A DNA stretch of 64,000 bases, taken from NCBI RefSeq assembly GCF_001039475.1, contig NZ_LELK01000001.1, positions 1,275,735 through 1,339,734 on the forward strand, given 5' to 3'. The translations under genes and the position numbers were made by a program. The notes beneath the pieces are model-generated. The model saw nothing but the letters and a program-made list of their open reading frames with translations, did no database searches and was not told where the DNA came from. Source of the DNA: Guptibacillus hwajinpoensis (GTDB taxonomy: Bacteria > Bacillota > Bacilli > Bacillales > Guptibacillaceae). How positions within the stretch are numbered: the stretch's first letter is position 1; the number at the start of each line of letters is the position of its first letter. This document shows, piece after piece, positions 43,508 through 53,110 of the stretch.

Positions 43508-44548
43508 GACGTTCTCAATTCCATTTTCAGTCTGCGTTCTAACTGTCCATCGTTCAACTACTTTGTGTGGAATACAAACCCGTTTATTTTCTGCATCAGG
43601 ATCTGCAATTTTCTCAAGTAAACAATTGACTGCTTCATACCCAAGTTCAAAGATGTTAATGTCTACAGATGTGAGAGGAGGACTTGCGTATTCTGCTAAC
43701 ATGACATTGTTAAAGCTAATGATCGAAACATCTTCAGGTACCGAAAGCCCTATCTCATCAAGCTTACTCATAATGCCAAGCGCCATTAAATCATCTACAA
43801 CAACAAGAGCAGTGGGTGGTTTTGGCAGTGAGAACAATTCCATAACAGCTTCTTGTCCACCTTCTTTAAGAAACTCCACATGCACAACATAATCATCATT
43901 ATGTGGAATCCCCGCTTCACGAAGGGCTTTCTCATACCCACTTAAACGGTCAACGGTAACAACAAGATCTAAATTACCTCCAACGAATGCAATACACTCG
44001 TGTCCTTTCTCGATAAAATGCTCTGTTACATCTTTTGCAGCTCTGTAATTATCGTTATCTACATGTGTGATGGTATCTGGAAGAGCGAATGGCTTTCCAA
44101 TCACCGTGAAAGGGAAATTTTGTTCTTGTAGAAACGTCATAATTTTATCGTCGATTCGAGAGTAAAGCATGACAATTCCATCAACTCGTCTTCCATGCAC
44201 CATCCCCATGACACCTTCTAATATGTCCTCCTCCTTTGAGCCTGTTGACATATAGAGTGTATATTCCTTCTCATGCGCTTTCGTACTAATGCCTCGAAGC
44301 ACTTCTGGAAAGAATGGGTTTTGAAAAACTTTATCAGCTGAACTTGGCATAACAAGTCCTATTGTTTGTGTGCTTTTATTCGCTAAACTACGTGCATTAT
44401 AGTTCGGATGATAACCAAGGTACTCCATCGCTTCTCTAACACGTCTTTTTGTTTGTTCACTAATACGTGGGTTGTTCGCAATAACACGAGATACTGTTGA
44501 GGGTGCAACATTTGCGAGTTTTGCCACGTCTTTGATCGTTACCGCCAT
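43502..44548 (-). CDS. malR: LacI-family regulator, probable maltose operon regulator MalR
   Basis: 348 residues: HTH 'VTIKDVAKLANVAPSTVSRVIANNPRIS', hinge 'GYHPNYNARSLANKSTQTIGLVMP' and a sugar-binding domain ('NPFFPEVLRGIS', 'ALVVVDDLMALGIMSKL'). It lies beside malEFG and the GH13 gene, whose control region carries several LacI-type operators. Naming rests on context and family; CcpA is excluded by the divergent sensor part. AGGAGGGGTCC precedes the ATG. Confidence 0.85.
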   Translation of the reverse strand: MAVTIKDVAKLANVAPSTVSRVIANNPRISEQTKRRVREAMEYLGYHPNYNARSLANKSTQTIGLVMPSSADKVFQNPFFPEVLRGISTKAHEKEYTLYMSTGSKEEDILEGVMGMVHGRRVDGIVMLYSRIDDKIMTFLQEQNFPFTVIGKPFALPDTITHVDNDNYRAAKDVTEHFIEKGHECIAFVGGNLDLVVTVDRLSGYEKALREAGIPHNDDYVVHVEFLKEGGQEAVMELFSLPKPPTALVVVDDLMALGIMSKLDEIGLSVPEDVSIISFNNVMLAEYASPPLTSVDINIFELGYEAVNCLLEKIADPDAENKRVCIPHKVVERWTVRTQTENGIENVK

Positions 44549-44630
44549 TTGGACCCCTCCTATCTTACACTTTCTAATGCTCTAACATATTAACAGTCTT
44601 AAGTCATAGTTTCTAAAGTCTTTTTTCGTA

Positions 44631-44844
44631 GGCATTGTTACACTTAGATAAGTGGTTAATTTCCGCTCCAGGATGCTCGCTTTCCGCGGGGCGGGACACT
44701 TGAGCCTCCTCGTCGCTTACGCTCCTGTGGGGTCTCACCTGTCCCGCTAGTCCCGCAGGAGTCGAACATCCTTCCGCTCCAATCACTAAGTGTGGTTTTC
44801 TATAACAAAAATCTTCAAAAGCAACAATCTTTTAGAAAAGAGCC
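44631..44844. repeat. Family B GC-rich palindromic repeat, full-length copy
   Basis: About 214 bp, from GGCATTGTTAC to AGCAACAATCTTTTAG..AGAGCC. Includes CCGCTCCAGGATGCTCGC, CCGCGGGGCGGG, GCTCCTGTGGGGTCTCACCTG and CCGCAGGAGTCG. No 8-bp target duplication could be found. Confidence 0.82.
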
Positions 44845-44926
44845 TTTCTAACACAACTCTGAGCGCCTCTTTCCCTATAATGAACCACAATGTTTAATTG
44901 TAAACGATCTCATTTCAGAATGATAT

Positions 44927-45036
44927 AACATATAGGCTATGTTAGCTCATATTGGTGATTTCTCGATTTTTGGCTCATTCCACAGGGCGTAAATGTGCCA
45001 AAAATCAACACTGTTCATTAACATACCCAACATATA
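44927..45036. mobile_element. Family A palindromic MITE, copy 4 (element 44935-45028, repeats AACATATA)
   Basis: GGCTATGTTAGCTCATATTG to CATTAACATACCC, with inner GGCTCATTCC/..GTGCC. Perfect direct repeats AACATATA at 44927-44934 and 45029-45036. Located downstream of malG. Confidence 0.87.
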
Positions 45037-45100
45037 AAAAGGAGAAAGAAGTAACAAGAGTCGCTTCCCTCTTTATCTTCTTTCTCCATTCATCAAAATT

Positions 45101-45943
45101 TTATCCCTTCGTTCCTCCAGCAGTTAAGCCAGAAATAAAGAAGCGCTGTAGCGATAAGAAAAGAATAGAAATTGGAATCGCGATAAGAACAGATCCGGCA
45201 GCAAACGTTGTGAATTCATTACCGAACTGATCGGAAATCATTTTATACAAACCTACAGCAAGAGTGAATTTATCTTCACTTCTTAAAATAACCTGTGCAA
45301 GGATAAAGTCTGTAAAAGGTGTAATAAAGCTAAATAGCGCTACTACTGCAAGAATAGGTTTTGCAAGTGGTAAGATGATCTGCCAGAAGATACGGAAGTG
45401 ACCCGCACCATCAATTCGAGCTGATTCATCAAGCTCTTTCGGAATTGTATCAAAGTACCCTTTTGCAAGCCATGTATTCATCGGCAGTAAGCCGCCTGCA
45501 TACACAAGAATTAAAGCAAAGTGTGTATCCAATAATCCAGTAACATAAGCAAGCACATAAATAGCAATTAGTGCTGCGAAGTTAGGAATCATTTGCAGGA
45601 TTAGGAACGTCATTAAACCATTCTTACGACCTACGAAACGATAGCGAGAGAATGCATAAGCCATACAAGAGATCATGGCTACAGCAAGTACCATTGTAAT
45701 GATACAAATCTTAAGTGTGTTCCAATACCAAAGAAGGTAATCACTTTCCGCCGTATTAAATAACGACTTATAGTGCTCAAGTGTTGCATCCTTTGGAATA
45801 ATCGATGAACCCGATAAGCTATCTCCCGGATTAAATGATGAGCCGATAATCCATAAGACAGGATATAAGATGATCACACATGCGATTGCAATAGCGACAT
45901 AGGACAGGGTTAAACGGACTGTGTTCTGCATTTTTGGACTCAT
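45101..45943 (-). CDS. malG: Maltodextrin ABC transporter permease MalG
   Basis: 280 residues, six membrane segments, EAA motif 'KELDESARIDGAGHFRIFWQIILPLAKP', and an end 'QRFFISGLTAGGTKG' typical of MalG/GanQ. It pairs with MalF. It starts two bases after the malF stop. The ATPase (an MsmX-like shared subunit) is not in the window, as is usual in bacilli. Confidence 0.92.
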   Translation of the reverse strand: MSPKMQNTVRLTLSYVAIAIACVIILYPVLWIIGSSFNPGDSLSGSSIIPKDATLEHYKSLFNTAESDYLLWYWNTLKICIITMVLAVAMISCMAYAFSRYRFVGRKNGLMTFLILQMIPNFAALIAIYVLAYVTGLLDTHFALILVYAGGLLPMNTWLAKGYFDTIPKELDESARIDGAGHFRIFWQIILPLAKPILAVVALFSFITPFTDFILAQVILRSEDKFTLAVGLYKMISDQFGNEFTTFAAGSVLIAIPISILFLSLQRFFISGLTAGGTKG

Positions 45944-45944
45944 A

Positions 45945-47228
45945 TTACATCATATCCTCTTCTTGGAATGATTTCGTTCTTCTAAACTGCCATAAAGCAA
46001 CTCCGATTACGATAGCTGATAGAATCATTGTAATGGCAGCCGCTTTACCATATTGTGCGGATGTAAAGGTAAGTTTATATATCCACGAAATCAAAATATC
46101 GGTAGATCCTGCAGTTTGACCTGATACAGCAGGTCCTCCTCCATTGAATAAGTAAATCACGTTAAAGTTATTAAAGTTAAACGTATACTGTGTAATCAAG
46201 ATTGGCGCAATCGCAAAAAGAACCATTGGAAGCGTAATGCCTCTGAACTTCTGCCAAATATTTGCACCATCAACTGTTGCAGCTTCGTAAAGCTCTTCTG
46301 GAATGGATTGAAGTACACCCGTTACCATTGCAAAAATGAACGGGAAACCAAGCCAGAACTGTATGAGTATTAAAGCAACTTTCGTCCAAAATGGCTCAGT
46401 AAGCCAAGGAATGGCGTCAATACCGAAAGCAGCTAAGATGTCATTATTAATCGCACCAAACGTTTCATTAAACATTCCAGCGAATACTAGAATTGAAACG
46501 AATGCTGGTACCGCCCAAGGCAGAATAAAGATTGTTCTAAAAAGTCCTTTGAATTTAAGGTCTTTTTGGTTCATTAAGACAGCTAGGAAAATACCGATGG
46601 CAATTTGGCCAGTGGTTGCTACAAATGTCCATACGATCGTCCATGAGAATACATCGATAAATGTATTACGCCAAATATCAAGTTTGAATATATCGATATA
46701 GTTTTGAATGCCAATCCAGTCAACTAAGTTTGCTGGAGGAGAATGATACAGATCATAGTTCGTAAATGATAGTAAGATTACAAACAAAATTGGAAAGATA
46801 ACAACAAAGATTAATAAGAAAAATCCTGGCGTTAACATTAAGTAAGGGAAACCTTGTTCTGATACATTACGGTATTGCTCTCTAACAGAATTAAGAGGAA
46901 TGCCAAAATCACGATTTCTTCCGTTCAAATACGCATCCCTAAGATTTAAGAAATAAATCACAAGGCCAATCAAGATTACTAGGACTGCGATAATCCCCTG
47001 TGTTAATAGGAAGATAGAATGATCGCGCGGAAGTTCTTCTCCCAGCGTTACGATGCCCCATAATCCGATATTGATTAAATCAGCAAATGCCACTCCAAAA
47101 GATACAGTTAAGATCAAGAACATTAACCCTTTGAGTAGTTGCTTATTGTAGAACTGACCAAATCCTGGTATCAGTGATAAAGCGAGTGCTGTTTTTCTAT
47201 GCTTTGTTTGACGTACAGTTGCCTCCAT
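45945..47228 (-). CDS. malF: Maltodextrin ABC transporter permease MalF
   Basis: 427 residues. An N-terminal extension with 'ALALSLIPGFGQFYNKQLLKGLMFLIL' (TM2-like hairpin) precedes the permease domain, with EAA motif 'EELYEAATVDGANIWQKFRGITLPM'. About eight hydrophobic segments. ATG at 47228; GAAAGGGG is 12 bases away, rather far, so an upstream non-ATG start is possible. Operon malE-malF-malG. Confidence 0.92.
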   Translation of the reverse strand: MEATVRQTKHRKTALALSLIPGFGQFYNKQLLKGLMFLILTVSFGVAFADLINIGLWGIVTLGEELPRDHSIFLLTQGIIAVLVILIGLVIYFLNLRDAYLNGRNRDFGIPLNSVREQYRNVSEQGFPYLMLTPGFFLLIFVVIFPILFVILLSFTNYDLYHSPPANLVDWIGIQNYIDIFKLDIWRNTFIDVFSWTIVWTFVATTGQIAIGIFLAVLMNQKDLKFKGLFRTIFILPWAVPAFVSILVFAGMFNETFGAINNDILAAFGIDAIPWLTEPFWTKVALILIQFWLGFPFIFAMVTGVLQSIPEELYEAATVDGANIWQKFRGITLPMVLFAIAPILITQYTFNFNNFNVIYLFNGGGPAVSGQTAGSTDILISWIYKLTFTSAQYGKAAAITMILSAIVIGVALWQFRRTKSFQEEDMM

Positions 47229-47280
47229 CGTGATGGCAATCCCCTTTCTCCACCTCACTTTTCTATCTTTAAAGTGAGAA

Positions 47281-47306
47281 GCAGTACCCCGTTTCCGGAG
47301 TACCGC
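47281..47306 (-). other. Intercistronic hairpin between malE and malF
   Basis: Minus-strand RNA can fold GCGGTACTCC with GGGGTACTGC (two G-U pairs), loop GGAAAC. No U-tract follows, so it more likely protects the 3' end of malE mRNA or slows read-through than terminates. Confidence 0.6.
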
Positions 47307-47323
47307 TTTGATTTTTCAAGAAT

Positions 47324-48607
47324 CTAGTTGCTGTGGTTCTGTTCAATCTGAGACTTAATTGTTTTAGTAGCTTCATCAAGAGCAGCTTTCGGCTCTTGCT
47401 TACCAGTTGCTACAAGTTGAAGTGCTGATGCTGCAGGCTCCCAAACTTCTGCCATTTCAGGAATGTTTGGCATTGGAACACCGTATGAAGACTGAACTGC
47501 AACTGCGTTTGCAGCTTCATTGTCAGCAATAATTGGATCTTCAATAAGAGACTTAACCGGAGGGATTTCTCCTGTCTTCTCATAACGAATTTTGCCGTTC
47601 TCAGCATTTGAAATCCATTCTACAAGCTTAGTAGCCCATTCTTTGTTCTCTGAGAAATTACTTACGTGCCAGCCTTTAACACCAATAAACGTTTGGAAAT
47701 TCTCACCGTTAGGAAGCTTAGGCATTGGAGCTACACCAATTTCAATACCAGCATCTTTATAGCCCTGGAATGACCATGGTCCATTCATTACAGACGCAGC
47801 TTTCCCTTCGTTAAAGAGACCATCCATTGAAGATCCACCATTCTCGCCGATAAGTCCTTTAGGGAATAGTTTTTCGTCATACCATTTCTGGATATACTCT
47901 GTACCTTCTACAGCCCCTTCATTGTTTAAACCAAGGTTCTGTGGATCAAGACCTTCATCCGTACGCTCAAACACATAACCGCCATAACCTGCTAGTACAG
48001 CGTTTGCAAAGTAGAAGTTATCCCAAAGCGCAAGGAAACCATAGTTCTTGTCTTTCGTGAAATCTGTAGCGAAATCATAGACCTCATCCATTGTTTCTGG
48101 AGCTTCGTCCATTAACTCTTTGTTATAAATGAAAACCGGTGTTTCAGTAGCCTTTGGAAGACCATAAAGGTTTCCTTCATAGCTCTCTGCTTGAATTGAA
48201 GATTCAGTGAATGTATCAACGACAGATTGATCTACTTCAATTGGAGAAATAAGACCTTCAACTGCAGCTTGTCCAATCTGATCGTGGGGAAGTGTAATAA
48301 CGTCAGGACCAGTACCGGCTGGGCCATCTAGACGAATTTGCTCTCTAATCTCGTCAGCCATACCAAGTTCTTTAAATTCTACAGTAATACCATACTCTTC
48401 TTCGAAACTCGCAATGGCAGGTTCAAGTGCAACTGCTTTATCTGTATCTTCCCAAACAACTAGCTTCTCAGGTTTGTTAGCATCGTCACCTTCAGAGCCA
48501 CTACCCTCGTTGCTGTTAGAAGAACTTTGGTTATTTTGCGGTCCGCATGCTGCTAGGACACCAATCGCAAGAACCAGTGTTAGAAATAAGGCGAAAAAAC
48601 GTTTCAT
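47324..48607 (-). CDS. malE: Maltodextrin-binding lipoprotein MalE
   Basis: 427 residues. Lipobox LAAC with Cys21, a Ser/Asn-rich linker, then a family 1 solute-binding domain ('KLVVWEDTDKAVALEPAIASFEEEYGITVEF', 'GTGPDVITLPHDQIG', 'MNGPWSFQGYKDAGI'). It captures maltodextrins for MalFG. First gene of the operon. GAGGGGG is present before the ATG; the control region upstream has three LacI-type operators. Confidence 0.93.
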   Translation of the reverse strand: MKRFFALFLTLVLAIGVLAACGPQNNQSSSNSNEGSGSEGDDANKPEKLVVWEDTDKAVALEPAIASFEEEYGITVEFKELGMADEIREQIRLDGPAGTGPDVITLPHDQIGQAAVEGLISPIEVDQSVVDTFTESSIQAESYEGNLYGLPKATETPVFIYNKELMDEAPETMDEVYDFATDFTKDKNYGFLALWDNFYFANAVLAGYGGYVFERTDEGLDPQNLGLNNEGAVEGTEYIQKWYDEKLFPKGLIGENGGSSMDGLFNEGKAASVMNGPWSFQGYKDAGIEIGVAPMPKLPNGENFQTFIGVKGWHVSNFSENKEWATKLVEWISNAENGKIRYEKTGEIPPVKSLIEDPIIADNEAANAVAVQSSYGVPMPNIPEMAEVWEPAASALQLVATGKQEPKAALDEATKTIKSQIEQNHSN

Positions 48608-48638
48608 GTGTTAACCCCCTCTTAATTTACGATAGCGG

Positions 48639-48652
48639 TACAAGCGCTTTCA
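48639..48652. promoter_or_regulatory. LacI-family/cre-like operator O1 (malE leader)
   Basis: TACAAGCGCTTTCA, near match to the CcpA cre consensus, between the malE -10 and start codon. Confidence 0.55.
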
Positions 48653-48662
48653 AAAACTTTCG

Positions 48663-48676
48663 TGAAAACGATTGCA
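48663..48676. promoter_or_regulatory. LacI-family/cre-like operator O2 (malE leader)
   Basis: TGAAAACGATTGCA, good match to cre and MalR-type half-sites, downstream of the malE -10. Confidence 0.6.
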
Positions 48677-48693
48677 CTAGCTTTCTATAACCT

Positions 48694-48730
48694 ATTATAC
48701 ATGCCCCCATCATTTTCGCAACCGTTTGCA
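48694..48730 (-). promoter_or_regulatory. malE promoter with operator O3 over the -35
   Basis: -10 TATAAT (48694-48699, minus strand) and -35 TTGCGA (48716-48721), spacing 16. CGCAACCGTTTGCA (48717-48730), a LacI-type palindrome, covers the -35 and would block RNA polymerase. Confidence 0.65.
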
Positions 48731-48781
48731 CAAACTTTTTTTACGTTTTTTCAAAATATTATTTTGGCCATGTTTTTACAT

Positions 48782-48810
48782 TTGACTACTACTCTATTAT
48801 CTTCTACATT
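48782..48810 (+). promoter_or_regulatory. Promoter of the GH13 gene
   Basis: TTGACT (48782-48787) and TACATT (48805-48810), spacing 17. Confidence 0.65.
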
Positions 48811-48871
48811 TGTATAGAAAGAAGGACAATCACTATTAATATAGACAGTTGATGCAAAGGTAAACAAAAAA

Positions 48872-48885
48872 TGCAAACGATTGCA
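48872..48885. promoter_or_regulatory. LacI-family operator O4 before the GH13 gene
   Basis: TGCAAACGATTGCA, an almost perfect palindrome, placed between the GH13 promoter and its ribosome site, where bound protein would act as a roadblock. Confidence 0.7.
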
Positions 48886-48899
48886 TATGGAGGTTATGA

Positions 48900-50636
<1,737 letters not shown>

Positions 50637-50640
50637 TGAT

Positions 50641-50679
50641 GAAGAAGCACCTGGACACCTTCCAGGTGCTTCTTTTTTG
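50641..50679 (+). terminator. Terminator of the GH13 gene
   Basis: GAAGCACCTGGA/TCCAGGTGCTTC with a short loop, followed by TTTTTT. Confidence 0.88.
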
Positions 50680-50780
50680 GTCTTTATTTAACTAAATAAT
50701 CTGTAAGCGCAACCACCCTTACCTTGTCTATCTTCAACCAATTTACCGATTATACTGATGGAATATTATCTAACGTAGTT

Positions 50781-50797
50781 TTTTAAATTTTCTAAAA
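50781..50797. promoter_or_regulatory. TnrA-type site upstream of the glnK promoter
   Basis: TTTTAAATTTTCTAAAA fits the inner part of TGTNANAWWWTMTNACA with two outer mismatches. Its centre is about 50 bases before the expected start site, the position used by TnrA when it activates nrgAB in B. subtilis. Confidence 0.45.
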
Positions 50798-50803
50798 ATA
50801 TAC

Positions 50804-50832
50804 TTGAATTTACGTGTACCTCAGCATACTAT
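50804..50832 (+). promoter_or_regulatory. glnK-amt promoter
   Basis: TTGAAT (50804-50809) and TACTAT (50827-50832), spacing 17. Confidence 0.65.
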
Positions 50833-50853
50833 TAGGATACAGAAGAAAGATGA

Positions 50854-50870
50854 TGTTAGATAAACTGACA
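50854..50870. promoter_or_regulatory. GlnR/TnrA box downstream of the glnK promoter
   Basis: TGTTAGATAAACTGACA differs from the consensus at one fixed position. It lies at about +15 to +31 and ends just before the GGAGGG ribosome site, a repressing position. Confidence 0.75.
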
Positions 50871-50883
50871 TGGAGGGTCTAAA

Positions 50884-51225
50884 ATGAAAAAAGTTGAAGC
50901 CATTATTCGTCCTGAAGCTTTCCAAAATTTACGGGATCGTTTGAGTGATGAGGGTATTACAGGAATGACAGTTTCTGAAGTAGCAGGATGTGGGTTACAG
51001 AAAAAGCAAACAGGCGTGTTCAGAGGAAGTCATTTTGAAGTCTCTCTCCAGCCTAAGATTAAAGTCGAACTCATCTTTGATGATCACCTGCTTGACCACG
51101 TTGTAAAGAATATACGAGATGTATGCGCAACAGGTGAAATTGGAGATGGTAAAATTTTCGTCTACCCTGTAGAAGATGTTATTCGTATTCGTTCTGGTGA
51201 ACACGGTCTTACAGCTATTAAATAA
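50884..51225 (+). CDS. glnK: P-II nitrogen regulator GlnK
   Basis: 113-residue P-II protein: 'KKVEAIIRPEAFQNLRDRLSDEGITGMTVSEVAGCG', T-loop 'LQKKQTGVFRGSHFE', and 'TGEIGDGKIFVYPVEDVIRIRSGE' for ATP binding. The T-loop Tyr that is uridylylated in enterics is Phe46 here; uridylylation is not used in Bacillus. It senses 2-oxoglutarate and ATP and closes the Amt channel. Co-transcribed with amt. Confidence 0.93.
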   Translation: MKKVEAIIRPEAFQNLRDRLSDEGITGMTVSEVAGCGLQKKQTGVFRGSHFEVSLQPKIKVELIFDDHLLDHVVKNIRDVCATGEIGDGKIFVYPVEDVIRIRSGEHGLTAIK

Positions 51226-51247
51226 CTTGAAAAGGATGATGGAAGCA

Positions 51248-52642
51248 ATGAAAAAGATATCTGCCTTATTTATAGCACTCTTCCTACTTTCTGGAGGTCA
51301 AGCATTTGCTGCAGGAGATGCAGCCGTAGCAACATTAAGTCAATCAATGGACACCATTTGGGTTATGATCGCTGCATTTCTTGTCTTCTTCATGCATGCC
51401 GGGTTTGCAATGGTCGAAACAGGTTTCACCCGATCGAAAAACGCTCTCAATATTTTAATGAAGAACTTACTAACAATGTCAATAGGAGCCGTGTTGTATT
51501 TCATTATCGGCTACGGAATAATGTTTGGTACATCCTCAGGTGGATTTATTGGAACGAATGGGTTCTTCCTCCTAGGACAATCTGAAAACATTGGTTTCTT
51601 CGTATTCCAAGCTGTTTTTGCTGCCACGTGCGCCACAATTATTTCAGGTGCCGTTGCGGAACGAATGAAGCTAATTAGTTATATCGCTGTAACGATCGCA
51701 ATGGTCGCAATCGTCTATCCAGTAGTAGGTCACTGGATTTGGGGCGGCGGATGGCTTTCAGAGCTTGGGTTTACAGACTTTGCTGGATCAACTGTTGTTC
51801 ATTTAACTGGTGCAATTGGTGCTGTCGTAGCTGTCTCTTTTCTTGGAGGTCGTATTGGGAAGTACTCTAATGGCAAAGTAAATGTTATTCAGGGTCACAA
51901 TATTCCTCTCGGTGCTCTAGGTGTGTTCATCCTTTGGTTCGGCTGGTTTGGATTTAATGCAGGTAGTACTCTCTCAGCTAGTGATGCACTTATTCCTATT
52001 ATTGTAGCAACAACCCTTCTTTCAGCTTCAGGTGGTGTAATTGGAAGTGCACTCTATTCTTACATTCGTTACAAACAAATCGATGCCTCATTAACATTAA
52101 ACGGCGCTCTTGCAGGACTGGTCGGAATCACAGCCGGTACAGCAAGCGTATCACCAATAGGCGCCATCTTCATTGGATTAATTGCAGGTGTTATTCTAAT
52201 TGAAGCTGTTCAATTAATTGACCGTCGAGTTAAACTTGATGATCCAGTTGGAGCAATCGCTGTTCACGGTGTATGTGGTGTTTGGGGTACAGTAGCTGTC
52301 GGACTATTCGCTGTAGAAGGTGGTCTATTCTACGGGGGCGGCGCAGCACTCCTGCTAGTTCAAGCAATAGGCGTACTCGCTGTCATCGCCTGGACTTCCG
52401 TTACTCTCGGTACGTTTCTATTTATCTACACACGATTCTCCTCTATCCGCGTATCACGGGAAGAAGAAATTCAAGGTCTCGACTTCGCAGAACACGGATC
52501 AACAGCCTACGAACTACGCGGCGGGATCCTAAACAATAACGAAAGCCCATCAACAGGTTCTCCCTTCGGCCACGGCTTAGTAGACCGCCTAAACGGACTA
52601 GAAAAACCAAAAGTTGATAGAAAAGCGGAAGTGGGCGGTTAG
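51248..52642 (+). CDS. amt: Ammonium transporter Amt (NrgA)
   Basis: 464 residues. Signal-like first helix (MKKISALFIALFLLSGGQAFA), then eleven membrane segments with 'DTIWVMIAAFLVFFMHAGFAMVE', 'GHWIWGGGWLSELGFTDFAGSTVVHLTG', 'LGVFILWFGWFGFNAGS' and 'AIAVHGVCGVWGTVAVGLF', all Amt hallmarks. The start is uncertain: ATG at 51248, or 51236/51239 right behind AAAGGA. The last residues (RKAEVGG) and stop codon come from a family C repeat, so the native C-terminus has been replaced. Confidence 0.92.
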   Translation: MKKISALFIALFLLSGGQAFAAGDAAVATLSQSMDTIWVMIAAFLVFFMHAGFAMVETGFTRSKNALNILMKNLLTMSIGAVLYFIIGYGIMFGTSSGGFIGTNGFFLLGQSENIGFFVFQAVFAATCATIISGAVAERMKLISYIAVTIAMVAIVYPVVGHWIWGGGWLSELGFTDFAGSTVVHLTGAIGAVVAVSFLGGRIGKYSNGKVNVIQGHNIPLGALGVFILWFGWFGFNAGSTLSASDALIPIIVATTLLSASGGVIGSALYSYIRYKQIDASLTLNGALAGLVGITAGTASVSPIGAIFIGLIAGVILIEAVQLIDRRVKLDDPVGAIAVHGVCGVWGTVAVGLFAVEGGLFYGGGAALLLVQAIGVLAVIAWTSVTLGTFLFIYTRFSSIRVSREEEIQGLDFAEHGSTAYELRGGILNNNESPSTGSPFGHGLVDRLNGLEKPKVDRKAEVGG

Positions 52643-52766
52643 ACTCGAAAAGCGCTGGAACTTCCCAAAAAGAACACGCTCTTTGTGTTCATTTTGGGAA
52701 GTGAAGCGATCGAGAGGCTGCCCACTGCAGCTGGATCAAGAAAAGCGGAAGTGGGAGGTTAGACTC
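52616..52766. repeat. Family C repeat: one full unit and a truncated second unit
   Basis: Unit from about 52616 to 52735: AAAAGCGGAAGTGGGCGG pairs with GCCCACTGCAGCT edges, and arms ACTTCCCAAAA / ATTTTGGGAAGT flank the constant GAACAC..GTGTTC hairpin. A second unit begins at about 52740 (AAAAGCGGAAGTGGGAGG) but stops near 52766. It spans the amt stop codon. Confidence 0.85.
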
Positions 52767-52798
52767 TTCCCCAAAATAACCAGATCATTATTTAGATA

Positions 52799-52980
52799 GG
52801 CTCTTATCTAAAAGTTGTTGCTATTTAAAAATCTTTAGATAAAAAACCACATTACGCTAATTGGAGCGGAAGGATGCTCGACTCCTGCGGGACTAGCGGG
52901 ACAGGTGAGACCCCCGCAGAAATCGGGTAGGAGCGGAAATTCCCCCACTACTCAAATAGCAACAATGTATAAGAGAAAGC
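52799..52980. repeat. Family B GC-rich palindromic repeat copy
   Basis: GGCTCTTATCTAAAAGTTGTTGC at one end and AGCAACAATGTATAAGAG at the other form inverted ends. The core has CGGAAGGATGCTCGACTCC and GACAGGTGAGACCCCCGCAG. The centre is shorter than at 44631. Confidence 0.8.
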
Positions 52981-52988
52981 ATTCATAC

Positions 52989-53024
52989 AAAAAGAACCGA
53001 AGCGAGAATCATAGCTTCGGTTCT
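52989..53024 (-). terminator. Terminator of the asparagine synthetase gene
   Basis: AAGAACCGAAGC/GCTTCGGTTCTT hairpin followed on the minus strand by TTTTTG, 87 bases beyond the stop. Confidence 0.82.
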
Positions 53025-53110
53025 TAATTTAAGTTTTATGAAAGTCATTAATGATTGTAGCGCAAATCAACCACTACTCTTAAACCATTGCCTACGAAAA
53101 CACCCTTAAA

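Noticed and set aside
44623-44852. 8-bp target duplication around the family B copy
   Set aside because: The flanks TTTTCGTA and TTTCTAAC do not match. No duplication could be found for the other B copies either.
46336-46701. Open frame of 121 residues on the plus strand inside malF
   Set aside because: It is the complement of a conserved permease gene, with no ribosome site and unlikely composition.
52614-52799. Open frame of 61 residues after amt
   Set aside because: It consists mostly of the family C repeat read in another frame and has no ribosome site.
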